Virus record (IMG/VR): IMGVR_UViG_3300042477_000480
Location: 62,001 to 126,000 of that record
Source: a virus
Direction: 5' to 3' (one strand)
Length of the DNA stretch: 64,000 bases
Below are positions 34,220 through 43,399 of this stretch, one piece after another. Numbering within the stretch: position 1 is the stretch's first letter; each line of letters starts with the position of its first letter. A program made the position numbers and the translations under genes. The notes under the pieces were generated by a model. That model saw nothing but the letters and a program-made list of their open reading frames with translations, did no database searches and was not told the origin of the DNA.

Positions 34220-37200
34220 TTACTTATTATCTTCCACAATATGAACCGGGGTGTCTACCTCTATTTCGCCGCGCCGATACGCCAGCACGGCGTCTTGCCG
34301 GTTTCTAAACACGCGCGGCTTGGCTTTGTTATTGATGCGGCTAGACGCCACGTATAAGCCAGTTTGATAGTCTTTATTGGGCACGTAGTGCGCCCGGAAG
34401 CTCGACGCCGCGAACAGATTTTTACTCGGCAGCATCTTGTCGACAGCTTCTTTTGCTGCATCTTCAGTCGACGGCACGTGATACTGCATAGCGTCGCCGT
34501 CAAAGTCGGCGCCGAATCCCTTTGTGATAACGGGGTTTACTTCCATGACCTTGTTCTTTGTTAGCCGCGGGTAGAACGCCATCATTCCATAGCGATGCAG
34601 AACCGGCGCGCGATTGATGATAATTGGCCGGGAATTCATTTGCTTGTCTAGCTCGGCCGCTGCTTCTTTGTTCTTTTTCTCAACCGCTTCCAATGCTTGC
34701 ATGCGCGGTAACCCACGGCGCACTAGCCCGCGCACCACAAACGGCTTGTAGATATCCCACGCCTTTTCTTCGGGCAAGGCCACCTGATCCATGTCTAGAT
34801 CGGGGTTTGGCGTAATTACCGCGCGGCCGACGAGGTCGACCGTCGAGCTTAATAATTTGCGCTGCACAGTGCCGTACTTTGGTGACGCCCCAAAAATGTG
34901 GCGTAAAAACCCTTTTACGTTTCGTTCAGCGTTTTTGGGCTGCTGCGGTTCGCCTAGGCCAGTCACGCCCTTCATTGCGTCGTACACACTGAGTCGCTCG
35001 TCGCCGTACTCAGCTAGTGCGCCGGACGTATCTTTCAGCGTGTTGTTGGCGTCCAGCAACTCCTTGTATAAGTAATTTGCGTCAGCTACGAGCGGCAGCT
35101 TTTTGCTGCCCATCGTACTAACGGGCCGAAACAGAGGCGGCAGCACCGGCACGCGTGTTAGCATCCAGTCTTTTGGATGCACGCCGGTAGACTCCGCACT
35201 CTTTAAAAAGCCAAGCCGTCGTACCGCTGCGTCGCGTAACGTTTTTCGGCCGGATTTGATATCTTCGCGCGCCTGTTCAATGGCCTTTGGCAAATTGATT
35301 TTGGCTAGCGCGTCTGCAATCGCTTTTGGGCCGGTTTGGTCGCCAAGCTGGTCCGTACCCGCTAACACGCCGCGAAATTTTTTCTCCGTCAAGCCCAGCA
35401 CGCGGCGGATCGGATCTTCCATCACCGGATTCGGCATGGGCTCGTGTAATGTTATTTTTGACCATCGGTTACCGCCGTGGCCGCCAGTAAGTGACTCGTC
35501 GAACAGGCCGCCCTTGATCGGCTTAAGCCTGCCCTTCCAGTCAACCGTCTCGGCGTTTTCGATTTCACGTGCGCCGGCTAATCCGTCGACGTCTTTGTCT
35601 GTAAGCGCCATAACGTTTGTGCGTGTACCGCTGCGCACAACGTTAATGCCAGACGCCTTCAGCTGCCCGACAAACTTTTCGTATACGTGTGGGACGCGCG
35701 GAAGCGGCGGCGTGTAACCGGCCATGAACTGCGACCAGTACTCTGGATTAGCTTGGCCGCGCACCATCTTGGCGTCACGAATTACTTTGCCAGCGCCGTG
35801 CGACAGCAAGGCGCCAAGATCCAACATGCCAACCCGCTTAGCGCCTTCTGATCCACCCTTCGCCGGAGTGCCTTCCGCGGTGTATGCGCCCGTTGCACGC
35901 CCCTGCGCTTTGGACTCGCTGGTGTGATGCAGTTTCATAAAAAAGCGCGAGCCGGTAAGCACACCCGGAATCTTTCGACCTGTCTCCGGGTCGGTTAAGT
36001 CTTCTGTATCAGATAACCCGTTCCTGTCTAATTCTTTCTGCGCAAACTCGACAAGATCTTTCTGGTCATCGAAGTCTTTGATCTTAAACGGCTTGCCAGT
36101 CTTTGCGGCAACTTTGCCCAACGCCGCCTCAATAACCTGCGCCGGATTAACACGCGAAATTAAACCTAGCGGGCTAACCAGCACCTCGAACGGATTGCCG
36201 TCTTTGTCTTGCGGCATCTGGTCATCGGGGATGATGTCTGCCACAACGCCTTTATCGCCAAAGCGGCCTGTAAGCTTGTCGCCAACGTCCATCGCGGCTT
36301 GGTTTTTAACAACGACGCTCACGCCCTTTTTTGTGTGCACAACGTCCGTAACGACTCCGGGCGCATGGTGTTCCCACGTCACCGTCTCGTTGGTGAAGCT
36401 GCCCGCGCGGCCGCGATGCACTTTGCCGTAAACCGTGTCTTTTTTCTTAGCTACCAGCACCAGCGGATCGCCAAAGTTAACTGTGGTGCCCTTTTTAATT
36501 GCGCCCTGATCGTCAAAGTTGTCCAGCATCTTGCGCTCGTATTCGCGGGGGAAAAGACTCACGAACGCCTTTTTGCCAACGTGAGTGTTATCGTCCCATT
36601 CCGCTTCGTGCTGGTACATGTGCTCTGACGTAAGCCGCTTGGCCGCAGACTCGGAGATCACTACGGCGTCTTCGTAGTTTTTGCCGCGAAAGGGCAGATA
36701 AGCTACGCGCATGTTCAGACCCAGCGCGGCGCTCCCTTGATCGTCCGTAAAGTTCGACTTGGCAAGCAGCTGTCCCGGCTTTACGTAATCGCCCGGTTTA
36801 ACCAGCGGCGTTTGATGTAAAAACGTTTTTCGGTTGTACGGCATCTCGTTGTACAGCTCGATCGTTTTCTTTTCGCCGTTCTTGTCGCGCAGCACGATCG
36901 CATCTGGCGTAACGTCGACAACCTGCCCGGCTTCAGCCGCTCTCGCCGCGCCAAGCTTTTCGCCCATCTCGTCTTCGTGCGATACGTTTTCATCGTCAAA
37001 CTTGGCCGACTGCACAAGCGGCGTTTGGGCGCCAACGAGCGGAAGCGCCTGCGTAAACATGCGACTACCCATGATCACGCGCTGCCCTTTAACCATGGCT
37101 TTCATCGGCACCATGTTTGTGAGCGCAGAAAACGTCGAATCCATGTTTGACAGGCTGTACTGCGCATCTTTGCGGTCGACGTACTTCATCTTGCCGTTTA

Positions 37201-38647
37201 CAAGCGCAGCCACTACCGGCATTTTGTTATTTGTCTCGCCCGGGAACACGAGCGGCGTATCCGCTAGTTCCTGCGGCGTCTTGTATTCCGTCTCACCTGT
37301 TTTCATGTTGATCACAGGCGTGTACACCTTCCCATCGGCGCCCTTCATAGCGCCCCGCGCAAACCGCATATCAACGCCAACTTTGCCGGACTCAGGCGTG
37401 CGCAGATAGTCGATAAAGCCCAGATGGCTGGGCTGCACACTGCGCGACTCTGCCGGCACGGCGTCGAGTGACGCGATGCCGCCTTCGCCCATTCGCGTAA
37501 CGCGTGTTTGGTGGTCAAAAATTTCGGCGGGGTTGATCTCTTCAAGACTCGATCCAAGACCAGACCCGATCAGCGCAGCAGAAATCGCTTTATCGAAGAC
37601 GCCGCTCGGAATGTGATCAATCGACTTCTTCGCCGTGGCTTTCCACAGCAACTTGTTTAAACCCTGCCGATCTTTGGTGAAGCGCTCAGAGATGAGATCC
37701 TCTGGCCCGACGACAGATTGAAACACCATGTTGTCGCGGTCGTCACTCTCGGCTTCGCGTCGGTTAACAGCTAGCAGCTTTTTTGTAATTGCCAGAATGG
37801 TGTCTGGCGTCATGTTTTTGTATTCGCTACCTAGCGTGCGGCGTGTGACTTCAGGATCAAGCTCTGTTTTGGCAAACTCTTCAAGCAACGCCTTGGCTTT
37901 GATCGTGGCGTCTGCTCCGGCGACTGGTTTATTCACAAAGCGACTGTACAGCTTGTCGAGCGTACCGGCGTCGCCTTTTTCCATATTGACGGCCGTTATC
38001 TCGTTGCCCCACGCCTCGCGGATCTGGCTGTCCGTAACGCCCATGGTTTTCAGCAGCGGCATTAGCGGAATCTGCGCCTGTCCGACGCTGATTTTAAACA
38101 CGCCCGTTTTCGGATCTAAAAAGTAACGGTGCGAGCGGCCTTTGCCCGGCAGTGTGTTTACGTGCGCTTCGATTTCGCCGTTGTCTTTTTCGCGGGTGAA
38201 GACGCCGGACTTAAGCCGCATCTGATGCGCCAGCGTGTACTCGACACCGCCGTTGACGAACGTGCCAGCATCTGTCAGATAAGGCACATGCGCGATAGTT
38301 GCACGCTTCTGCCCAAGCGGCTGTCCGGTTTTGTTATCAACTAGCGCCCACGTACCCTGTAAACGACGCGACAGCGAGCCGCGCGAGAGCACTGCCTTTT
38401 TTTGGTCGGCCCGCGTAAATCGTTCGGGCCCCGTGTAGCCGACGTCTTGCAGCTGCAGCGTATACAAATCGTTTTGCAGCGGGCGCAAACCCTGCGCGCT
38501 TGTCAGCGCCTGATTGAAGATGTTGTCGCGCATCGAGCCGATGTCGCCAAACGTCCGCATTGGTGGCGGCGTTGTCGGCGGCGCTGTCGGCACCGCGGGC
38601 GGCTGGCTGCTGAACTGCTTCAGCGGCGGCAATTCAGGCGCTGGCAT
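34220..38647 (-). CDS. RNA polymerase beta / beta-prime N-terminal fusion
   Basis: A 1475-residue protein. Beta motifs: TFVNGGVEYTLAHQMRLKSG (129-148, lobe/protrusion), FRGKNYEDAVVISESAAKRL (653-672), GDKLTGRFGDKGVV (789-802), DGNPFEVLVSPLGLISRVNP (816-835), and the C-terminal clamp region to about 1000. Beta-prime motifs: ENAETVDWKG and GGLFDESLTGG (1030-1056), VPVLPPLFRPV (1166-1176), KLLSSTVDLVGRAVI (1264-1278), IIINRAPVLHRYGMMAFYP (1342-1360) and the catalytic GADFDGDAMQ (1379-1388, three Asp for Mg). It ends before the TT-x-GR segment, which starts the second subunit. No cysteine occurs, so the first zinc site of beta-prime is missing too. Confidence 0.95.
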   Translation of the reverse strand: MPAPELPPLKQFSSQPPAVPTAPPTTPPPMRTFGDIGSMRDNIFNQALTSAQGLRPLQNDLYTLQLQDVGYTGPERFTRADQKKAVLSRGSLSRRLQGTWALVDNKTGQPLGQKRATIAHVPYLTDAGTFVNGGVEYTLAHQMRLKSGVFTREKDNGEIEAHVNTLPGKGRSHRYFLDPKTGVFKISVGQAQIPLMPLLKTMGVTDSQIREAWGNEITAVNMEKGDAGTLDKLYSRFVNKPVAGADATIKAKALLEEFAKTELDPEVTRRTLGSEYKNMTPDTILAITKKLLAVNRREAESDDRDNMVFQSVVGPEDLISERFTKDRQGLNKLLWKATAKKSIDHIPSGVFDKAISAALIGSGLGSSLEEINPAEIFDHQTRVTRMGEGGIASLDAVPAESRSVQPSHLGFIDYLRTPESGKVGVDMRFARGAMKGADGKVYTPVINMKTGETEYKTPQELADTPLVFPGETNNKMPVVAALVNGKMKYVDRKDAQYSLSNMDSTFSALTNMVPMKAMVKGQRVIMGSRMFTQALPLVGAQTPLVQSAKFDDENVSHEDEMGEKLGAARAAEAGQVVDVTPDAIVLRDKNGEKKTIELYNEMPYNRKTFLHQTPLVKPGDYVKPGQLLAKSNFTDDQGSAALGLNMRVAYLPFRGKNYEDAVVISESAAKRLTSEHMYQHEAEWDDNTHVGKKAFVSLFPREYERKMLDNFDDQGAIKKGTTVNFGDPLVLVAKKKDTVYGKVHRGRAGSFTNETVTWEHHAPGVVTDVVHTKKGVSVVVKNQAAMDVGDKLTGRFGDKGVVADIIPDDQMPQDKDGNPFEVLVSPLGLISRVNPAQVIEAALGKVAAKTGKPFKIKDFDDQKDLVEFAQKELDRNGLSDTEDLTDPETGRKIPGVLTGSRFFMKLHHTSESKAQGRATGAYTAEGTPAKGGSEGAKRVGMLDLGALLSHGAGKVIRDAKMVRGQANPEYWSQFMAGYTPPLPRVPHVYEKFVGQLKASGINVVRSGTRTNVMALTDKDVDGLAGAREIENAETVDWKGRLKPIKGGLFDESLTGGHGGNRWSKITLHEPMPNPVMEDPIRRVLGLTEKKFRGVLAGTDQLGDQTGPKAIADALAKINLPKAIEQAREDIKSGRKTLRDAAVRRLGFLKSAESTGVHPKDWMLTRVPVLPPLFRPVSTMGSKKLPLVADANYLYKELLDANNTLKDTSGALAEYGDERLSVYDAMKGVTGLGEPQQPKNAERNVKGFLRHIFGASPKYGTVQRKLLSSTVDLVGRAVITPNPDLDMDQVALPEEKAWDIYKPFVVRGLVRRGLPRMQALEAVEKKNKEAAAELDKQMNSRPIIINRAPVLHRYGMMAFYPRLTKNKVMEVNPVITKGFGADFDGDAMQYHVPSTEDAAKEAVDKMLPSKNLFAASSFRAHYVPNKDYQTGLYVASSRINNKAKPRVFRNRQDAVLAYRRGEIEVDTPVHIVEDNK

Positions 38648-38651
38648 ATAA

Positions 38652-39524
38652 CTACCCCGCCTGCGCTTGTTCGGCTCGCTGCTTCAGGGCGACAATCTCG
38701 TCGGGATCTACGTACGTCGGCAGAATACCGGCGATACGCGCCTTGGATTGCGCCGCCTCTTCTACAGCCTTGGCACGAGAACGCTCGCGGGCCCGGTCGT
38801 ACATTAACTTGGCCGCAAGTCCGCCCAGTCCTAAACCAGTGGCCACATAGGCGCCACCCACGGCCGACGGAACACGTTTGGCGGTGTCCCACATGCTCGT
38901 CAGCATCTCTAGCGGGTTCGCCTGCTTCTCCGCAGCGGCCTTTTGCCCGGCGAGGTCATACACACCGTCTAGTTTGTTCGCCGACGGGCCGACCAGCGCG
39001 GCATAGTACTCTTTTTCGGCCGCATCAATCTCGGCCTGCCGATCGCGTTTCTTCTTACGGTTGTGCAGCGCTTGAATAAGTTTATAGCCGCCGTATGTGC
39101 CTAGTGCACCGGCGCCCAGCGTAGCAGCCGTACCAAACGACGAACGAATAACGTTTGGATCGTACGAGTTCGGCGCTTTGGGTGTAACCGCCGGCGTAAA
39201 CGGCTTTAGAAAATCAACAACGGAGTCGGGCAGTGCGCGGCCAATACCGCCAGCGACGTCGTCGTAGGCACCGGCCATTTTGTTGCCCGGCACTACAGCT
39301 TCCGCTGGGTTTTCGTCTTCTTCGACTTCGGGCTTGCGGTCGCGAATCGCTTGCGACAAGCCGCGGGCAAGATAATAAAGCCCTGCAGCGCCAGCGCCGA
39401 GACCGAGACCACCAACACCAGTGCGCAAAATGCGATCACCCCAAAAACGCTGGAAGTCTTGGGGCGTAGGTTTGCCAGCAACGGCGGGTTGAACGTCATT
39501 TGCGAGCTTTGCGGTAGTCGTCAT
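38652..39524 (-). CDS. Membrane-associated Gly-rich protein
   Basis: A 290-residue protein with three glycine-rich hydrophobic segments: GVGGLGLGAGAAGLYYLARG (36-55), AATLGAGALGTYGGYKLI (about 132-149) and GGAYVATGLGLGGLAAKLMY (about 225-244), each followed by basic residues. Long charged helices lie between them. It starts the block just upstream of the RNAP fusion (gap 4 bases). It could be a virion protein that enters the host membrane. Family unknown. Confidence 0.5.
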   Translation of the reverse strand: MTTTAKLANDVQPAVAGKPTPQDFQRFWGDRILRTGVGGLGLGAGAAGLYYLARGLSQAIRDRKPEVEEDENPAEAVVPGNKMAGAYDDVAGGIGRALPDSVVDFLKPFTPAVTPKAPNSYDPNVIRSSFGTAATLGAGALGTYGGYKLIQALHNRKKKRDRQAEIDAAEKEYYAALVGPSANKLDGVYDLAGQKAAAEKQANPLEMLTSMWDTAKRVPSAVGGAYVATGLGLGGLAAKLMYDRARERSRAKAVEEAAQSKARIAGILPTYVDPDEIVALKQRAEQAQAG

Positions 39525-39536
39525 TTTAGCCCCTCA

Positions 39537-39884
39537 TTACAGTTTCGGCGGAAGCATGCCGTATACCTGCGCCCACTCCAACCAAACGCGAAAATGTTTT
39601 TTTTCGTCGTCCCAGTTGTCGCTGCGCTTCAACAGCCGATACCAGCCGTTCACTATCTTATCATTTATGTCGTCAAATTCTTGCTTTTGCTGCTCGTCCC
39701 ACAGGTCGAACATACGCGACTTGTAATCAAACCGCAGATCTATATTTTCCAGTTCGTCCTGCTTTAAATCAGCGCGAAACCCATTGCCGACGACGGGAAA
39801 ACCCTCCATCGTGCCCGGCCAGTTTAACTGATCGCCGCCGTGCTGCGGGCCGCCTAACTCAGCGTGATATTTGCGCAGGCTCAC
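39537..39884 (-). CDS. Small acidic/aromatic protein, unknown
   Basis: A 115-residue protein with a GTG start at 39884 (AAAGG site). It is rich in Trp, Asp and Lys, with KSRMFDLWDEQQKQEFDDIN and a WLEWAQVYGMLPPKL end. It is soluble and probably helical. No function was recognised. Confidence 0.5.
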   Translation of the reverse strand: MSLRKYHAELGGPQHGGDQLNWPGTMEGFPVVGNGFRADLKQDELENIDLRFDYKSRMFDLWDEQQKQEFDDINDKIVNGWYRLLKRSDNWDDEKKHFRVWLEWAQVYGMLPPKL

Positions 39885-39887
39885 AAA

Positions 39888-40244
39888 TTACCTTTCTGGT
39901 CGATACAGCCGTAACTTCCGATTTGTCTTGGCCCGGGCGGCGTAGGCTTTGTACGCCGCGGCTAGTTCTCGCGCCTTAAGGTCATCTTCATCGACATCGG
40001 GCTCGGTTAATTTCCCGGCCAGATGCCCCGCCAACCCGCCACCAGCCGTCGCTAAAAGCAGCGGGGCGTAGGCAATATTGCCCGCCCAGCTGCCCACATT
40101 GGACAGCGAATTCATGTCAAAGCCGCTTTTTGCGAAATCTTCTGCGGCCTTAATGCGCCCGTTTAACGCGTCGCCCGTCAGGGCTTCTTCGGCGCACCTG
40201 TGTAAAAAGCCCAGCCTAAAGGCTTCCTTTTCCGTGACATCCAT
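39888..40244 (-). CDS. Small membrane protein with KEAFRLGF N-terminus
   Basis: A 118-residue protein. The N-terminus (TEKEAFRLGFLHRCAEEAL) resembles the F-G-x-x-V-x-x-x-K-x-A starts of other glycine-rich proteins here (57498, 58141, 59783). One membrane segment (IAYAPLLLATAGGGLAGHLA, about 57-76) is followed by a charged C-terminus. Confidence 0.5.
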   Translation of the reverse strand: MDVTEKEAFRLGFLHRCAEEALTGDALNGRIKAAEDFAKSGFDMNSLSNVGSWAGNIAYAPLLLATAGGGLAGHLAGKLTEPDVDEDDLKARELAAAYKAYAARAKTNRKLRLYRPER

Positions 40245-40245
40245 G

Positions 40246-40737
40246 TCAAAAGTCTCCGGGCAGAATAAGTTTCTTTGGCTGCGACCCGACGCTAAAGTCG
40301 GGCGTTACGTGCTTACCGGTATCCTTTCCGATAGGCAGCGCACCGGGCAGCGAAGTTGCAAAATTCGCGCCGCTCGCCATGGATATCTTACTCTTTCGAC
40401 CCGGCCTGTGTCGCCTAAACCACGCGTCAACAGCCGGATCGTCCCGGTCGCCCTGCTCTTGGGCTTCTTTTGTTACCTCGATCATATTCTCGATCGCCCG
40501 CTGTAAGTCCATGCGGTCCGCGGCCATCCACGGCGCCTGCATCGGATTTTCAGCCGCCATGGTCCGTAAACGCCGCGCTTCTTCGCTGATAGCCTGCGCG
40601 CGCTGCAAAAATTCTTTACGCGTTAAAACAAAAAACTCGCCGGTCTGTTCGTCGTGCAGACAGACGAATCCATTTTTGGCGTAAAATTTGAGACCGCGAT
40701 AGCTGTAACATTTACCGGTTTTTTGGTAAGCCGACAT
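40246..40737 (-). CDS. Unknown protein, 163 residues
   Basis: The start is beta-rich (YSYRGLKFYAKNGFVCLHDE). A charged helix about residues 50-95 and a disordered Gly/Ser/Pro tail follow. Its stop overlaps no gene; the upstream and downstream spacers are 8 and 1 bases. Not recognised. Confidence 0.45.
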   Translation of the reverse strand: MSAYQKTGKCYSYRGLKFYAKNGFVCLHDEQTGEFFVLTRKEFLQRAQAISEEARRLRTMAAENPMQAPWMAADRMDLQRAIENMIEVTKEAQEQGDRDDPAVDAWFRRHRPGRKSKISMASGANFATSLPGALPIGKDTGKHVTPDFSVGSQPKKLILPGDF

Positions 40738-40745
40738 TCAACACC

Positions 40746-41099
40746 TTACGCGTGGGGAATCTCACAGCCGTTCTCGTCGCACTTGCTGGACTTCGCCGGC
40801 GGTACGGGCGGGAGCGGTTTGACCTGCAACTTCATCGACGGCATCGGGCCAGCCTCTTTCATGCCGCCCTCTTTCGGCTCGCACTCGGGGCAGTCCGTCC
40901 AGCCCTGACCGTCGCCCGTGCGAACCTTGCCGACGCCATTACACCGCGTGCAGTCTTTTGTGTCTACAAGCGGTTTGACTACCGGCGCAGCAGGAAGCAT
41001 AGAAGCGTAAGCAGCCTCTGCAGCGACCACACCGATATAGTCTTTTTTGGGCGGAGCTGCATGAGACGACGGAGCCATTAATAAAAGCCAATCGAGCAT
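40746..41099 (-). CDS. DnaJ-type zinc knuckle protein
   Basis: A 117-residue protein with CTRCNGVGKVRTGDGQ followed by DCPEC (Cys50, 53, 70, 73), the CxxCxGxG pattern of DnaJ-like zinc centres. Pro/Lys-rich flanks and a C-terminal CDENGCE give two more cysteines. The first seven residues are hydrophobic. A chaperone or adaptor role is possible but not shown. Confidence 0.5.
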   Translation of the reverse strand: MLDWLLLMAPSSHAAPPKKDYIGVVAAEAAYASMLPAAPVVKPLVDTKDCTRCNGVGKVRTGDGQGWTDCPECEPKEGGMKEAGPMPSMKLQVKPLPPVPPAKSSKCDENGCEIPHA

Positions 41100-41114
41100 G
41101 TTAACCCCACTGAT

Positions 41115-42140
41115 TTAGATATTACCAAGCGCGCCGAAACTACGCAGCTTCTTCGGCGGCCAACCGTTTACACCCGAAATCGCCACCATGTAACGATTTT
41201 TGATATCAGACCAGCGAGCCCAGAACGCACCAACTGGAATGTCAATGTTCGTGCCGAAGATGCGGCGACTTCCTTCATTCCACGCGCCCCAGCTGTTTTG
41301 GACCAACACCAGCGGCTCGCCGTATAGCTTTACTATTTCTGCGCGATCGTCAACACCAAGATAGGCGAGCGCATGCGCCCAACTGCCTTTGCGTTTACTT
41401 ACGCCGTTTGCATCGCGTTGATCGGAGAAGCCCTCGCTGCCGCACGAGCTAACGCAGTAACCGTTTGCTAGCAGGTCGCGAAGCGCCTCGTACTCTTCGA
41501 CTTCCGTAATTGTTTGCACGCGATGGTTTTCACCAATCTTGCGCCACGACTCAGGCGGCGTTCGAGAGCCGTATAGTCCGGCATTGCGCGCGCTGTATTG
41601 TGTAAAATCAACATCAATTTCGTCGTACTTCTTTCGCAGCCACAAGCCGGAATCGTTTAACGCGACCTGCGCCGCCTCTGCGCAGCTCCAGCCGTCCCCG
41701 CCGTGCCGCCGCCAATTGTAAAACGCTTCAGTGCTGAGCACGCCGTTCAGTCGCGCCGTATCACTGACGTCGGGCGCGCCCTCTAGACGACCACTGTTCG
41801 GGTCCGGCACACCGCTTGTGATCTCGCAGCACATCGTGCCGAGGCACGCGTTGCGCGTCGACCAACTTACGCAGTCGCCGCGTCCCTGCGCGCCACCCGG
41901 TAAGGAGTCGGGGTACAGCTTGAGTACTTCCAGCACGGGCAGGCTTAACTTGCCTTTGCCGGTTTCCTCAAGGCTGTACTCCGCGCACGCCATGGCGCCG
42001 TCGGGGATACCGCCGGCGTTTTTAATCTGATCTCGAAGTGCTGCGGCAGCTTCCGGGTTGCTGTAGGCGCCAACGAAGCCGCCTTCATAAGCTGCCACAA
42101 CGTCGTAAACGTTCGAGAAGAACTGTTCATTATCAGCCAT
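41115..42140 (-). CDS. Papain-like cysteine protease
   Basis: A 341-residue protein with a GGAGG site. The C1-type catalytic set is in the right order: QGRGDCVSWSTRNACLG (Cys90), GSWAHALAYLGV (His256) and LVLVQNSWGAWN (Asn282 in the NSWG motif). The oxyanion Gln is probably Gln85. There is no signal peptide. C1 proteases are rare in tailed phages. Possible roles are processing of virion or ejected proteins, or an attack on host proteins. The next genes downstream are small unknowns and then the RNAP block; upstream are exported proteins and a metalloprotease. Confidence 0.75.
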   Translation of the reverse strand: MADNEQFFSNVYDVVAAYEGGFVGAYSNPEAAAALRDQIKNAGGIPDGAMACAEYSLEETGKGKLSLPVLEVLKLYPDSLPGGAQGRGDCVSWSTRNACLGTMCCEITSGVPDPNSGRLEGAPDVSDTARLNGVLSTEAFYNWRRHGGDGWSCAEAAQVALNDSGLWLRKKYDEIDVDFTQYSARNAGLYGSRTPPESWRKIGENHRVQTITEVEEYEALRDLLANGYCVSSCGSEGFSDQRDANGVSKRKGSWAHALAYLGVDDRAEIVKLYGEPLVLVQNSWGAWNEGSRRIFGTNIDIPVGAFWARWSDIKNRYMVAISGVNGWPPKKLRSFGALGNI

Positions 42141-42160
42141 GACGTGCCTCCAAACTTAAC

Positions 42161-42634
42161 TCAAGCCGTCGGCTCTTCGGGCGTAACCGGAGCTTCAGGG
42201 GCCGGCGACTCGCTAACAAGCGTGACACCGAGGAACCCGGGCTGCGCCGGCGGAAGCGTGTCGACCGCTGTAAACTCATACTCAGCGGCCGGCGAAACGT
42301 TGCCGGCATCGTCGACGTCAACCAGCGAGAGCTTGACCACGGCGTCTTGCGGTACAACCACAACGCCGAGATCTTCGCTCACCGGGTAAGACGTCGAACC
42401 TTTTTCTTCACCATTCACGGTCACCGACAGAATACGCGACACGACATCGCTGTCGACGGGCGCACCGGCGGAAACACGATACGTAAGCACATCAGCCATA
42501 TTTACATTGCTCCTGATCTGCACTACTGTTAAGCCAACCGGCTCCGATGGCCCGTGCAGGGCAAGCCATTCGTGTAACACTACCAACAACCAAAAGACGA
42601 GACATACGAGCAGTACGGCAACGCTGAGCGCCAT
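42161..42634 (-). CDS. Membrane-anchored Ig/FN3-like protein
   Basis: The ATG at 42634 follows the upstream TAA by one base and gives 157 residues. It starts with a hydrophobic anchor (MALSVAVLLVCLVFWLLVVL), then carries a beta-sandwich domain with DVLTYRVSAGAPVDSD, VVKLSLVDVDDAGNVSPAAE and a Pro/Glu-rich tail. A second in-frame ATG at 42499 with a GGAG site could give a 112-residue soluble form, so two products from one frame are possible. Confidence 0.5.
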   Translation of the reverse strand: MALSVAVLLVCLVFWLLVVLHEWLALHGPSEPVGLTVVQIRSNVNMADVLTYRVSAGAPVDSDVVSRILSVTVNGEEKGSTSYPVSEDLGVVVVPQDAVVKLSLVDVDDAGNVSPAAEYEFTAVDTLPPAQPGFLGVTLVSESPAPEAPVTPEEPTA

Positions 42635-42635
42635 G

Positions 42636-43094
42636 TTATTTCTTACCATTAGCGGAATTGGCTACCGTGACACATGCTTCAATAAGTTTTGCGCGAGTGG
42701 CGTCGTTTGCAGGCACAACGTCGTCCGTACCAACAGCCCGCAAAAATACCGCCTCAATTGCCTTGTCGAGGTCGGGGTATTTGCCCGGAGTGTCGATAGC
42801 CATGTTGAGCGTACGCGCCTGTAACTCAGCCCATTGCTCTGTCGTAACAATACGCTTGACCGGCTGACCACCGTCGCGCCGCAGTACTTCCGCAAGGCCG
42901 TTGTACACGCCGTTAATTCGGTCGGTATCGACGGTGTCTGCGTCAACAAGCAGCTCGACAATCTTGGTGTCTGTTGGCCCCGCGGGCGTGACTGGCGCGA
43001 CAGGCTTTACCTGCGGAATTAACGACGGCACGCCGTTCGGAAACACGAACGACAAAGCGAGCAGCAAACCAAAGACCCAAACAAGCTTTTTCAT
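42636..43094 (-). CDS. Exported protein, unknown
   Basis: A 152-residue protein with a signal peptide (MKKLVWVFGLLLALSFVFPN). A Pro-rich linker follows, then a helical/beta domain with KIVELLVDADTVDTDRINGV and ends in a helix (AKLIEACVTVANSANGKK). It overlaps the upstream gene by ATGA. The products of this operon are likely to act in the cell envelope. Confidence 0.55.
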   Translation of the reverse strand: MKKLVWVFGLLLALSFVFPNGVPSLIPQVKPVAPVTPAGPTDTKIVELLVDADTVDTDRINGVYNGLAEVLRRDGGQPVKRIVTTEQWAELQARTLNMAIDTPGKYPDLDKAIEAVFLRAVGTDDVVPANDATRAKLIEACVTVANSANGKK

Positions 43095-43366
43095 ACAACA
43101 CCCTTTGACGGTTGCTCATACTCTACGATCACACGCAGTAGCGACGTGCAGGCTTCGACACCGGCCCCGCAGCCCTCCGCGGCAAGCTTGTCGCGCAGCT
43201 TGGTGACGGCAATGATATCGTCCACAAGCGGCACAGCGATCGACGCTGTCACGCCGCCCGTTACCGTTTTGTCGGCGCGGCGGATGAGGCTAAGCAGTTT
43301 GTCGCGGTATGTTACCGCCAGCGCAACTACGAACAGACCAGCCAGTACCAGTTGAACCGTATTCAT
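43091..43366 (-). CDS. Small membrane protein
   Basis: A 91-residue protein with GGAGG before ATG 43366. An N-terminal membrane segment (VQLVLAGLFVVALAVTY) is followed by a basic patch (RDKLLSLIRRADK) and a soluble helical part. It could be a spanin/holin accessory of the envelope cassette; no family was recognised. Confidence 0.5.
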   Translation of the reverse strand: MNTVQLVLAGLFVVALAVTYRDKLLSLIRRADKTVTGGVTASIAVPLVDDIIAVTKLRDKLAAEGCGAGVEACTSLLRVIVEYEQPSKGVV

Positions 43367-43399
43367 AGAACCTCCAATTGAAAGTAACACCCTAGTTTA

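Noticed and set aside
31358-38647. The split of beta-prime as a frameshift or assembly error
   Set aside because: The two parts are separated by about 1 kb holding two intact genes with their own ribosome sites, and each part has a proper start and stop. The break is also at a natural domain boundary.
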